Source of the DNA: Epiperipatus broadwayi | Lineage: Eukaryota; Onychophora; Udeonychophora; Euonychophora; Peripatidae | Assembly (NCBI GenBank): GCA_028023455.1 | Contig: JAQFVV010013086.1 | Span: 1-64,000 of the forward strand | DNA length: 64,000 bases | Direction of reading: 5' to 3' | Part shown: in pieces, positions 1 through 11,878 of the stretch | Layout: each line of letters starts with the position of its first letter | Position numbering within the stretch: position 1 is the stretch's first letter | Notes under the pieces: model-generated | Told to the model about the DNA's origin: nothing | Seen by the model: the letters and a program-made list of their open reading frames with translations, nothing else | Database searches by the model: none | Made by a program: the position numbers and the translations under genes

Positions 1-2855
1 TTGTTATTTAAAAGACTAGAGGTTGATAGATTTTTAAAAAAACTGATAATTCAGAAATTTAATTGATAAATAAATACTTATAAAAAACGTTATAATATTT
101 AAAATCTATATGCTGGTTATATAGAAAATTTTAAAAAATGTTTTGCTGAATATTTAAAGAAATGCGCATAGAAGTATACGTGGATATCCAAGTCAATTTT
201 TATAAAAACTTAAATTAAACATTTAACTATTGATTAATCCTAGGAAGATAATAACTTTTAAATAAATCCGGATCCTATAAACTGTTTTAATTATTATTTT
301 GTTTCTTTATGGTGGAACTTATTTTATCTTTTTTTTTTTTTAAAAAAAAAACGTTTTCCATTTATTTCATAAAAACTGTTTAAACACGTGATGTACCGGA
401 AAAAGGAAGTGGTGTTGGTAAAATGTTGTGCCTAGGAAAAAAGAACAATTGTGGGTGGAAAGAAGACACCGTTGGATTTTATGTAACATATTTTGTTTTC
501 TTAACTAACATAGATATTTAATTATTTATTGATCTATTAGAGATAAGAGAGGTACATTTTAAAAGTAACTACATATTAATATAACACTTAATTTCCTAAA
601 GTTTATTTTTATATAATTTTACAACACGTAATATTTTAAGAATAATTGTTGAGTATAAATGTGATATTATTTTGTAAAACTATAATCCTGGAGGACATCG
701 TTTGGCTGATTATAAATTGGAGTATCATTTATGGTAATAATTATATAATATTAATAATTTAATGTATTTTGCTTTGTTTTTCTTTAGATAAACCAAATAT
801 TATTTGATTGTTGAGTGAATGTATAAATATTTAAAGAACATACACGCATAATATTATCAATAATAGTTTTATTTTAATATGCATACTTTATTTTACAATA
901 TAAATTTATTACAACGTAATAAGAGTTATCCAGAAATAATTATATGATTCTTTTATGAATACACTTTAATGTTTTTCTGTTACAATATTAGGAATTTGAT
1001 TTATTATATTAGTATGAGTCATTTATATTTATTTTCAAGTTAGTAAGAAGTAAAAAAAAATATATCTATATTTTTTTATTTTTTATTAGACAAGTTAAAT
1101 TAATTTTATATAGAAAGTTATATTTTGTTTGAAGGGTTTATCAGATATAGATGATGAGATATAATAGAGTTTGGATAGTCATTTTTTTTAAAAAATTGGT
1201 AAGCTGATACTGAAGTTAAATAAGATTAGAATGATATTTGAAGATAGGGTTTTATTAAGAGGGAATAGGAATAACAAGTAGAGAAGAATAATAGTTTAAA
1301 TGGAAAAGAATCATAGAATTTTATTTTAATATAATAACTTTATAAAAATTGGTAATTTATAAATAAAAATTTCGTCTTCACAAAATTGTTGAATAATTTT
1401 AAAAATATTATTTTAAGAAAAGAACATATATGTATTGCATATTTTGGTAAGACATATATTATGAAATTACATCAGAATGAAGTAAATAATTATGTAATCA
1501 ATAAAAGTCACATAATATTACAAAGTTATATCAATCTATACATTAGTTGATATTTAGTTAATGCTAATAATAAATGTAATACATAATAGTTACATTATAA
1601 TAGAAATAGCTATAATACTTAAATGGAGTAGCATTTTAATTATTAAAGTTTGTTTATTTTACATGTGCTACATAAGTGATATTTTACATAAAAGCCTTCT
1701 ATTGTACTAAGTGATTATAAATGATATCTAGTAAAATATAAGTTCATAAACTCAATTAAATGTTACTGATAAAACATTTAAGAAATGTATGGATTATTTA
1801 TTTTGGATTATAGAAATAACAACAATGTAAGAATCTTGTATTATTATTATTTTTCTTATTTTTATTTTTCTTGATTTCCACTTGTAATGTAAATAATGTA
1901 TATAAGTTGTTTATTAAAGTTGATGTAAATAAATTTGTTTAAGTTGTTTTAAAAGTGTGTCGAATTCATTATTTTGCACCACAGCATTTGACAACAGATA
2001 ATTTGAATAAAACATAATATTTGCACAATATGAATTAAATTATTATTATTTTTTAAAAAAAAAGAAATACAGTATTTTCTTAATATAATTTATAGAAATT
2101 CATTGACATTAACATATTATGTTATAATGGTCACAAAAATAATTATAATGCACAATATAAGAGTATAATATTATTTATTGCCACATATTATTAAATTATA
2201 AGATTTTATTATATTCTCAATTAAGATACTATATGAAGATGAAAGACATGTAGATGATTTACTTGTTTTCTTAATGATTAGTAGTATAATAAAATAGATA
2301 AGGTTAACTTATACACTGGAGATTGTTATTATTAGTTATTTATTATTATTATAAGTTAGGTGTAGTTAGGTTTGATATTAAATCCCTTATCATGCCTATC
2401 TGCAAGAAGTATTATTACTTTAAGATAATTAAAAGAACCTGAGATTATTTAGTTATATTTCTTTGATAAAAAGATTGAGATTTATTTATTATTATTATTG
2501 AAGTTAGTTAATTTTTATAAAAGACATAGGAGTGCTATAGATGTATTAGTGAGATAATAAAGAGGTAATAGTATTCTTATGCCATTGAGATAATATCTTA
2601 GAAGATATGGCCTCAATGTAAATTCAATTACCACTTGTAACTTCACTTCATAGTCTCATGATTTAATAAATACTTATTTAATTAGTGCATGATATTGAAC
2701 CATATTAATTTTCTGTTAGTTGTACTAAATCTGATAAGATATAGTATTATAAAAATATATTAATAATAGTTATACATATTTTAGCCGAGCATAACGATTT
2801 AATTGAGCTAGTCATATTTTAAGTTATATTATATATTTCTGGAAGTGAGGGTACA
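1..2855 (+). repeat. LTR1 of element T, 3' part only
   Basis: This matches 8325-11185 and 16597-19448 almost base for base. By comparison with LTR2, about 1490 bp of its 5' side (the U3 and promoter part) lie outside the window. No long reading frame is present. The LTR ends at GGGTACA. Confidence 0.75.
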
Positions 2856-2860
2856 AACGG

Positions 2861-2945
2861 TAGTTAGGATTTTGGTGCCCAAACGTAGTAGGCTTAGATA
2901 TTTAGTTAAGGATTTTGGTGCACAATTTTTAGGGCTTGATATATG
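2861..2945 (+). promoter_or_regulatory. Primer-binding site of T copy 1, in a duplicated 43-bp block
   Basis: TGGTGCCCAAACG at 2873 fits a PBS complementary to a tRNA 3' end (…GGGCRCCA). Copy 2 has the more canonical TGGCGCCCAAACG. A block beginning TAGTTAGGATTTTGGTG recurs 43 bp downstream (TAGTTAAGGATTTTGGTG at 2904), so the PBS region is duplicated in degenerate form. The PBS starts 17 nt after the proposed LTR end, a longer gap than usual. Confidence 0.6.
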
Positions 2946-3550
2946 TTAGGGGAATTGAGTGATAGTTATAGATTTGTCAGTAGAAAAAAAAAAACAGTGT
3001 ATGGGTTAAAATGTATAATTTAGGAATTAATGATTAGTATATTTTATTAAATATAAATAGTTTAGTATTTCTATAATAGTAGTTATAATTGGTTAGATGT
3101 TAATTATAATATTAAGATAAAAATCTTATTATTAAAGTTATTATAGTTTCATATGGTATCTATAATATGATTATTTAAAAATTAAATACTAGGTTATTTT
3201 AAATTAATAAGTAAATAAATATGTAAATTATGAAAATGTGGCAAATAATTATTTTGTAATATGACCATGTCAATTCTTAAGATATTTTAAATGTATATTG
3301 AATATAATATATTATGTGCAAATTGTCTGTGGATCATAGGTGTGAAAATTAATGACATGACACAATTTTGTTAGTTGTAGTTATATAATTGGTTAATAAT
3401 AAATAGTGTAGAGTTTTAAAAGATGATATTTTATGATTAATTGTAGAAGTGAATTGAGTGGAGATGGAAAGGTTGGTAGGGAATTATTTTTTGAAAATAT
3501 TGATAATAAGTACTGCATACTACTAGAGCTGAATTTTAAAAAATATAGAA

Positions 3551-5680
3551 ATGAATATCTGGGATAAAAATTTAGAAGTTGAGATGTCTAATTTTATTGC
3601 TGAGGATAATAGTTGTGAGGAGAGAAAAGAAGTGGAGAAATTAGTAGATTTTGAGACAATAGTAGAAAATACTCAAAATATGGATAGTGAAATAGAGGAG
3701 GAGGAAGAGATAATTTTTAAAACAGTAGAGAAAGAAGTAATAAAAACTGAGAAAAATATAGAGAACTTCTCGATGTTTGATTTCATGAAGCGTTTTGAAT
3801 TAATGAGTCAAGGTATTGTTGATTCAGTGAATAAAAATAGTATTAGATTGGATTCTCTTAAAGAAGATATGAAAGAGGAGAGTAGCAAAATGAATATGAA
3901 GTTAGATTCTCTTAGAGAGGATATAAATAAAAATAATATAAAAGTAGAATCTCTTGAGGAAAATATTAGAGAAGTTAAAGAAGACTTAAATAAAGACAGA
4001 GAAGAAATCAGATTTTGTATAGATAATCTAAATAAAAAGATTGATGATAATTCTGAAATTGTAAAGGATTTTAAAAAAGAAGTGGAAGATAAATTTGATA
4101 ATCTTGATTTAAGGTTTAGTAAGAATGAGGAAGTAATTGAATCTTTAAAGATAGAAGTTATACAGATTGATGATAAGAATCAGGAATTATTGGAAAGAAG
4201 ATTTTGTGAATTTTCTGAAAACACTATTAAGAGTTTGAAAGGTCAAATAGAAGAATCTATTAATCAGTGTAGAATAAATAATAGTGATTTAGCTTTAAAA
4301 ATTGATAGTTATAAATTGAAGGTTGATAATGAGATTTGTGGAGTTAAAAGCCATATTGATAATGTTAGTGAGGACATTAGAAGTGTTAGAAGTACAATAG
4401 TTCAGACTAAAGTAGATATAAAGGATGAGTTAGAAAAGGAACTAATAGAAAAATTTAAGGATCTAGATATTAAAAGAATCGATGAACATAAATATCGATC
4501 AAAGGTAGGTGAGAATTTGAAACGTATGAAAAATGACATAAAAGAGCAAGCGGGTATATTAGAACAAAATAGTGATAAGTACAAGGAAATATTAGATAAA
4601 AATTTAGACGAATTTAGAAAGGAGCAGAAAGTGTATGTTAAACAAGTACTTGAACAGATTGATTTTGAGGGAAAATTTCAACAGATGTGTAACCAGATAG
4701 AGATGAAAAATGTAAATGATACAAGGACAGAATTAGTAAAAGAGAAAGTAGTTGATAAGACATATGAAGATTATATTAATTTATCACTAATAAACAAAGT
4801 AGAATCTGTAAAGAAAGGTGATAGTAATCAATCAGAACACACTGTTGTTAAAGAAATTGATAGTAGACCGGTTAGAGAAATAGTTAATTATGAGGGAAGT
4901 GCAAATAATTCGATGGCCTTACGTTTTATGAAAATTAAGCCATTTAAGGGAGAGTATATAGAAAATCCCTCAGAGTTCTTGAATAATTTAGATGAATTAT
5001 TTTCCATATGTTCATTATCAGAGAAAGAAAAAGTAGCAGTTTGTAGTAACCATTTATATGGAATTGCCAAAGATTGGTGGCAATCACTTTTTGAAAAACC
5101 AGTAACTTACGGCGATTTTAAATGTCTTATTATAGGAAGTTTTTGGAACTCTGATAAGCAAGATAGTATTAGATACCAAATTACCCAGGAAAAATACCAT
5201 ATCAGCAAAGGTAGTTATACAAGTTTTTTTAGAAATCAGGCTGTTAGGTTGAAAACATTAACTGCTTGTCCATTATCAGAAGGACAGATTGTGAGAATAG
5301 TAAGACATAATTTGCCTAAAAATGTCGAACAGTTACTGATAGCTGCTGATCGTTATTCGTTAGCAGAGGTTTCAGAGGTGTTAGATGCTCTTGAGGTAGC
5401 TGAGATATCTATAGACAATAGATTTAAGTTAAATAAAGAGAGAAATAATTATCCTTTATCCAATGTTAATGTCAATACTGGTATGAGATCTTCTGCAGGG
5501 TTTAAAAGGAGATATGAATACAGAGATGGAGATAAGAGGTCTCCATACTTAAGAAAATTTGTTAGATTCGATACAGTTAGGAATAGAAATGATAATCAAA
5601 GTAATCAGCCTTCTACTAGTGGTGTGACCACAATATTAAAAAGACCAACTAATAAAGCTAGTAATAAGAAATTAAACTAA
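3551..5680 (+). CDS. gag: Gag-like protein of element T, copy 1 (709 aa, intact)
   Basis: This is a single open frame from an ATG in a good context (A at -3). Residues about 60-400 are highly charged with heptad-like repeats (LDSLKED, LDSLRED, VESLEEN and many KxxE spacings), predicting a long coiled coil. Residues about 450-600 match the Ty3/gypsy-type Retrotrans_gag core: an FKGEY...F start, an L-G-A-WW segment near residue 512, then a DF...F segment and a charged helix. The last about 90 residues are basic and rich in Arg, Lys, Ser and Asn. There is no CCHC zinc knuckle, protease or other pol motif. The expected role is particle assembly and RNA packaging; Pol would have to come from elsewhere. 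The intact frame suggests recent activity or selection on Gag. Confidence 0.8.
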   Translation: MNIWDKNLEVEMSNFIAEDNSCEERKEVEKLVDFETIVENTQNMDSEIEEEEEIIFKTVEKEVIKTEKNIENFSMFDFMKRFELMSQGIVDSVNKNSIRLDSLKEDMKEESSKMNMKLDSLREDINKNNIKVESLEENIREVKEDLNKDREEIRFCIDNLNKKIDDNSEIVKDFKKEVEDKFDNLDLRFSKNEEVIESLKIEVIQIDDKNQELLERRFCEFSENTIKSLKGQIEESINQCRINNSDLALKIDSYKLKVDNEICGVKSHIDNVSEDIRSVRSTIVQTKVDIKDELEKELIEKFKDLDIKRIDEHKYRSKVGENLKRMKNDIKEQAGILEQNSDKYKEILDKNLDEFRKEQKVYVKQVLEQIDFEGKFQQMCNQIEMKNVNDTRTELVKEKVVDKTYEDYINLSLINKVESVKKGDSNQSEHTVVKEIDSRPVREIVNYEGSANNSMALRFMKIKPFKGEYIENPSEFLNNLDELFSICSLSEKEKVAVCSNHLYGIAKDWWQSLFEKPVTYGDFKCLIIGSFWNSDKQDSIRYQITQEKYHISKGSYTSFFRNQAVRLKTLTACPLSEGQIVRIVRHNLPKNVEQLLIAADRYSLAEVSEVLDALEVAEISIDNRFKLNKERNNYPLSNVNVNTGMRSSAGFKRRYEYRDGDKRSPYLRKFVRFDTVRNRNDNQSNQPSTSGVTTILKRPTNKASNKKLN

Positions 5681-6820
5681 AATGTAGGTGAAAATGCATT
5701 TATGTTAATCACACCAGATGGTGAGAAAGGAACTTATAATGCCAGAAGTTTGATTCCATATCCTTCTGAAGTGTGAATGATAATTTTCAAAAAAAAAAAT
5801 GTATCGTGGGTGGAGATTTTCAGTGTAATGTTCAGATACTTTATATTTTTTTTAATATCATGAAATAGTTTATTATTATATGTAGTAAGTTAGCAGAAGA
5901 AAATAAAGATTTTATTGAATTAGTTTATAAAGATATGTATGATGAGGTATTATTTGTTAAGTCAGTAAATGATAATTTAGGAAGAAATGAATTTTTTTTG
6001 TCAGAGTAACTAGAAAAGAAATAGAGTTATCTGTTGAAGTAAATAATTTAAATAATAAATTAGTTAATAAAAGATAGAAGAGTATAAAAACTCATTATAA
6101 TGACTAAGGGAGGAATAAATGAAAATAGAGAGTATGTTAAAATAAGTGATAAAAGGAATGAATTATATAGAAGAATATTGAGAGAACCTAAAGAATATTT
6201 TAGATTGATGAATAATATGATAAGAGTAAATAGATCTTATGAAAGGTCAGTTTATGAAAAGAGTTATGGATGAATTTAAGAATTTTCATGAATATTGTAG
6301 TAATGATCATAAAATTAATAAATCTTCAGGGATAAAGTTAATCTCTTTAGATGAAAAGTGTATAGATTTATTAGATAGTGATTTATTAAAAAACTGCTAA
6401 TTAAACTAGCAACAAGTTTAAAAGTAAAATGCAAGATGTGATTCAAAAAGGTAGTGTTAATTATAGAAATATGTGTTCACAGTTTAGTTTGTATAAAAAG
6501 GTGTTATTTAGAGGAATTAAAAACTTGATATTTCATGGTAAGATTAAGAAAAAAAAATTAATCTAATTAAAGATATAAATAAAGGAAAAGTGAGACTTAA
6601 TTTTATAAAGCAAAAGAAAGTTATGATGATTTTATTTAAAAGTGTTTTCTGGTTGAGATTGTAATGTGATGTTCCAATGCTTTATAAAATTTCATGTTAA
6701 AATGATTTATTATGATATTCAATGATAAGAAAAATTTTAACTATATAATAAAAAAAAATGGAGATGATAATTATAGATGAAAGAAGGTGAAGGTAGATGG
6801 TTAATTTAAAATTTTTATCC
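5681..6820 (+). other. Non-coding 3' part of T internal region 1
   Basis: No frame longer than a few dozen codons is visible downstream of gag, where pol would be expected. Two weakly similar segments (about 5811-5880 and 6645-6720) look like a diverged internal direct repeat. Short stretches read like decayed coding sequence (a GGDF tetrapeptide near 5810, a charged stretch near 6120-6270), but I cannot assign them to any family. The same sequence, equally broken, occurs in copy 2 at 13951-15089. Confidence 0.6.
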
Positions 6821-6834
6821 GAAGGAGGAGGATA
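6821..6834 (+). promoter_or_regulatory. Polypurine tract of T copy 1
   Basis: GAAGGAGGAGGATA directly precedes the proposed LTR start TGTGCCC. A purine tract just upstream of the 3' LTR is the expected primer for plus-strand DNA synthesis. The same tract occurs at 15090-15103. Confidence 0.6.
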
Positions 6835-9800
6835 TGTGCCCTTTTGTATGGATCTCCATAAATTGTTATATCAATTTGTTAAAAAAAATTAAATTTAAGA
6901 TATATTATAGCTATATGATGTTGATTTTATTTATAATAATCTTTCAAAAGTTTAACTAAAGTAAACTATGAATATTTGATGTGTGAAATTGTGCTAATAT
7001 TTGAGGGAGACGTTTCAGTAAAAAAAATGATAATATTATATGGTTGGGAAAACTGGTCATGATCAATACTGCATTAATAAGTTTTGTAAATAAATGTTTA
7101 AAGCTAAAAGTTTTAAAAAAAGACAAGTTAAAATTAAATGCATATATATATTTATTGTTGATAAAGATTAATATTTAGTAAGTGAATATAAATATTTTGT
7201 TATTAAAAGTATATAATAGAAGATTAATATTTGATTTTATAATATCGAATTATTATTTTAAAGTTGTTATAGTATATTATTTGTTTTAAAAAGTATTTAT
7301 TTTATAAAATCGAATTGTTAGTTTATTTTTAGATAATTACAAGCGTTTATATCTGTGTTGTAAATCAGGTGACAGATAGACATATGTACACATATGCTTG
7401 TAAGTTTTTTTAGTAAAGTTGCAAAACTGTTTTAAAATTCTATTATAAAATTTATAAATATTATATTGGCTATCACGAGATAAAAATAAAAATAATTAGT
7501 GTGAAATATTAAATCTGATTTTTAAAATACTGTTTAAAAAATATAATGAATAAAAATAGACTTAGTTTGTTTAGAAAAATAGTCTTATAAAAGTTAAAAG
7601 TGAAATAAAGTAAAACATATCTTTTTAAAAAATGTTTAATGGATTTAAATAAATGATAAAAATTAATTTAAGAATTAAGTAATGTAATAAATAATAAATA
7701 TTAAATAAGTCAATATTTATTTTTAATTTTGTATTGTTGGTAAGATATGTAAATAGGCTAGCAAGGTGATTGTTTAATTTACCAATCAAGTGGGTAATTT
7801 CTTCCGGTATAAAAACCGAGGTTCAATTGTTCAGAGGGTGATTGTAATTTCTTTTAAGTGAAGTGTGCTATTAAATATAGCTAAGTAAAAAATTATAGAC
7901 GCTCTCGTAATAGTTTCTTAATTTATAAGAGAGTAGTTTTAAATAATTTTATAAAAGTTTACCGTTTAATATGCAGTGCTAATTTATTTATAGTTCCCTA
8001 TTGATCGTCTCTATCAAGGCTCAATTTTACTATCAAATAATCATGAAAATATCGTATATCGATAAAATGTATTGGAAACCTTATATTAAAAATATAGTGA
8101 ACGCTGGATTAACTAGGAGAATTACTACTTGGATAAAAATAATATAGTGGACATTATATGAATTTAAAAGTTGATTATAATTGATTTCTTATAAACAAAT
8201 ATGTTAAAGAAAGATAAATACTTCTTTATGAAGAAAGTATTTTTAAATTATATATTTTAATATATCTTTTGGTAAAGATATAGAAGTTAATAATAATTGC
8301 AGAAATACTTGCCTTATTAAGTCTTTGTTATTTAAAAGACTAGAGGTTGATAGATTTTTAAAAAAACTGATAATTCAGAAATTTAATTGATAAATAAATA
8401 CTTATAAAAAACGTTATAATATTTAAATTCTATATGCTGGTTATATAGAAAATTTTAAAAAATGTTTTGCTGAATATTTAAAGAAATGCGCACAGAAGTA
8501 TACGAGGATATCCAAGTCAATTTTTATAAAAACTTAAATTAAACATTTAACTATTGATTAATCCTAGGAAGATAATAACTTTTAAATAAATCCGGATCTT
8601 ATAAACTGTTTTAATTATTATTTTGTTTCTTTATGGTGGAACTTATTTTATCTTATTTTTTTTTAAAAAAAAAAACGTTTTCCATTTATTTCATAAAAAC
8701 TGTTTAAACACGTGATGTACCGGAAAAAGGAAGTGGTGTTGGTAAAATGTTGTGCCTAGGAAAAAAAGAACAATTGTGGGTGGAAAGAAGACACCGTTGG
8801 ATTTTATGTAACATATTTTGTTTTCTTAACTAACATAGATATTTAATTATTTATTGATCTATTAGAGATAAGAGAGGTACATTTTAAAAGTAACTACATA
8901 TTAATATAACACTTAATTTCCTAAAGTTTATTTTTTATATAATTTTACAACACGTAATATTTTAAGAATAATTGTTGAGTATAAATGTGATATTATTTTG
9001 TAAAACTATAATCCTGGAGGACATCGTTTGGCTGATTATAAATTGGAGTATCATTTATGGTAATAATTATATAATATTAATAATTTAATGTATTTTGCTT
9101 TGTTTTTCTTTAGATAAACCAAATATTATTTGATTGTTGAGTGAATGTATAAATATTTAAAGAACATACAAGCATAATATTATCAATAATAGTTTTATTT
9201 TAATATGCATACTTTATTTTACAATATAAATTTATTACAACGTAATAAGAGTTATCCAGAAATAATTATATGATTCTTTTATGAATACACTTTAATTTTT
9301 TTTTTTGTTACAATATTAGGAATTTGATTTATTATATTAGTATGAGTCATTTATATTTATTTTCAAGTCAGTAAAAAGTAAAAGAAAATATATCTATATT
9401 TTTTTTTATTTTTTATTAGACAAGTTAAATTAATTTTATATAGAAAGTTATATTTTGTTTGAAGGGTTTATCAGATATAGATGATGAGATATAATAGAGT
9501 TTGGATAGTTATTTTTTTTAAAAAATTGGTAAGCTGATACTGAAGTTAAATAAGATTAGAATGATATTTGAAGATAGGATTTTATTAAGAGGGAATAGGA
9601 ATAACAAGTAGAGAAGAATAATAGTTTAAATGGAAAAGAATCATAGAATTTTATTTTAATATAATAACTTTATAAAAATTGGTAATTTATAAATAAAATA
9701 TTTCGTCTTTACAAAATTGTTGAATAATTTTAAAAATATTATTTTAAGAAAAGAACATATATGTATTGCATATTTTGGTAAGACATATATTATGAAATTA

Positions 9801-11185
9801 CATCAGAATGAAGTAAATAATTATGTAATCAATAAAAGTCACATAGTATTACAAAGTTATATCAATCTATACATTAGTTGATATTTAGTTAATGTTAAAA
9901 AATAAATGTAATACATAATAGTTACATTATAATAGAAATAGCTATAATACTTAAATGGAGTAGCATTTTAATTATTAAAGTTTGTTTATTTTATATGTGC
10001 TACATAAGTGATATTTTACATAAAAGCCTTTATTGTACTAAGTGATTATAAATGATATCTAGTAAAATATAAGTTCATAAACTCAATTAAATGTTACTGA
10101 TAAAACATTTAAGAAATGTATGGATTATTTATTTTGGATTATAGAAATAACAACAATGTAAGAATCTTGTATTATTATTATTTTTCTTATTTTTATTTTT
10201 CTTGATTTCCACTTGTAATATAAATAATGTATATAAGTTGTTTATTAAAGTTGATGTAAATAAATTTGTTTAAGTTGTTTTAAAAGTGTGTCGAATTCAT
10301 TATTTTGCACCACAGCATTTGACAACAGATAATTTGAATAAAACATAATATTTGCACAATATGAATTAAATTTTTTTTTTTAAAAAAAAAAAAAAGAAAT
10401 ACAGTATTTTCTTAATATGATTTATAGAAATTCATTGACATTAACATATTATGTTATAATGGTCACAAAAATAATTATAATGCACAATATAAGAGTATAA
10501 TATTATTTATTGCCACATATTATTAACTTATAAGATTTTATTATATTCTCAATTAAGATACTATATGAAGATGAAAGACATGTAGAGGATTTACTTGTTT
10601 TCTTATTGATTAGTAGTGTAATAAAATAGATAAGGTTAACTTATACACTGGAGATTATTATTATTAGTTATTTATTATTATTATAAGTTAGGTGTAGTTA
10701 GGTTTGATATTAAATCCCTTATCATGCCTATCTGCAAGAAGTATTATTACTTTAAGATAATTAAAAGAACCTGAGATTATTTAGTTATATTTCTTTGATA
10801 AAAAGATTGAGATTTATTTATTATTATTATTGAAGTTAGTTAATTTTTATAAAAGACATAGGAGTGCTATAGATGTATTAGTGAAATAATAAAGAGGTAA
10901 TAGTATTCTTATGCCATTGAGATAATATCTTAGAAGATATGGCCTCAATGTAAATTCAATTACCACTTGTAACTTCACTTCATAGTCTCATGATTTAATA
11001 AATACTTATTTAATTAGTGCATGATATTGAACCATATTAATTTTCTGTTAGTTGTACTAAATCTGATAAGATATATTATTATAAAAATATATTAATAATA
11101 GTTATACATATTTTAGCCGAGCATAACGATTTAATTGAACTAGTCATATTTTAAGTTATATTATATTTTTGGAAGTGAGGGTACA
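6835..11185 (+). repeat. LTR2 of element T (about 4.35 kb)
   Basis: Starts TGTGCCC and ends GGGTACA, an imperfect inverted terminus. It is shared between the two tandem units and is nearly identical to LTR3. A TATA/CCAAT promoter lies about 1 kb in. There is no long open frame. At about 4.35 kb it is unusually long for an LTR. A short inverted repeat (TATGGATCTCCATA) lies near its start. Confidence 0.75.
7782..7836 (+). promoter_or_regulatory. Probable RNA polymerase II promoter in LTR2
   Basis: CCAAT at 7782, TATAAAAA at 7808-7815 and an initiator-like TCAGAG at 7831 lie in the expected order and spacing (TATA to initiator about 23 bp). This would set U3 at about 1 kb and leave an R/U5 of up to 3.3 kb. 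Assignment is by motif only. Confidence 0.5.
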
Positions 11186-11190
11186 AACGG

Positions 11191-11275
11191 TAGTTAGGAT
11201 TTTGGCGCCCAAACGTAGTAGGCTTAGATATTTAGTTAAGGATTTTGGTGCACAATTTTTAGGGATTGATATATG
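11191..11275 (+). promoter_or_regulatory. Primer-binding site of T copy 2
   Basis: TGGCGCCCAAACG at 11203, again followed 43 bp later by a degenerate repeat of the same block. This is the canonical form; copy 1 carries a C-to-T change at the fourth base. Confidence 0.65.
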
Positions 11276-11878
11276 TTAGGGGAATTGAGTGATAGTTATA
11301 GATTTGTCGGTAGAAAAAAAAACAGTGTATGGGTTAAAATGTATAATTTAGGAATTAATGATTAGTATATTTTATTAAATATAAATAGTTTAGTATTTCT
11401 ATAATAGTAGTTATAATTGGTTAGATGTTAATTATAATATTAAGATAAAAATCTTATTATTAAAGTTATTATAGTTTCATATGGTATCTATAATATGATT
11501 ATTTAAAAATTAAATACTAGGTTATTTTAAATTAATAAGTAAATAAATATGTAAATTATGAAAATGTGGCAAATAATTATTTTGTAATATGACCATGTCA
11601 ATTCTTAAGATATTTTAAATGTATATTGAATATAATATATTATGTGCAAATTGTCTGTGGATCATAGGTGTGAAAATTAATGACATGACACAATTTTGTT
11701 AGTTGTAGTTATATAATTGGTTAATAATAAATAGTGTAAAGTTTTAAAAGATGATATTTTATGATTAATTGTAGAAGTGAATTGAGTGGAGATGGAAAGG
11801 TTGGTAGGGAATTATTTTTTTAAAATATTGATAATAATTACTGCATACTACTAGAGCTGAATTTTAAAAAATATAGAA

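Noticed and set aside
4402-4584. Short antisense frames within the gag genes (also 4888-5070, 12730-12912, 13216-13398)
   Set aside because: They are shadows of the sense coding frame with no independent support.
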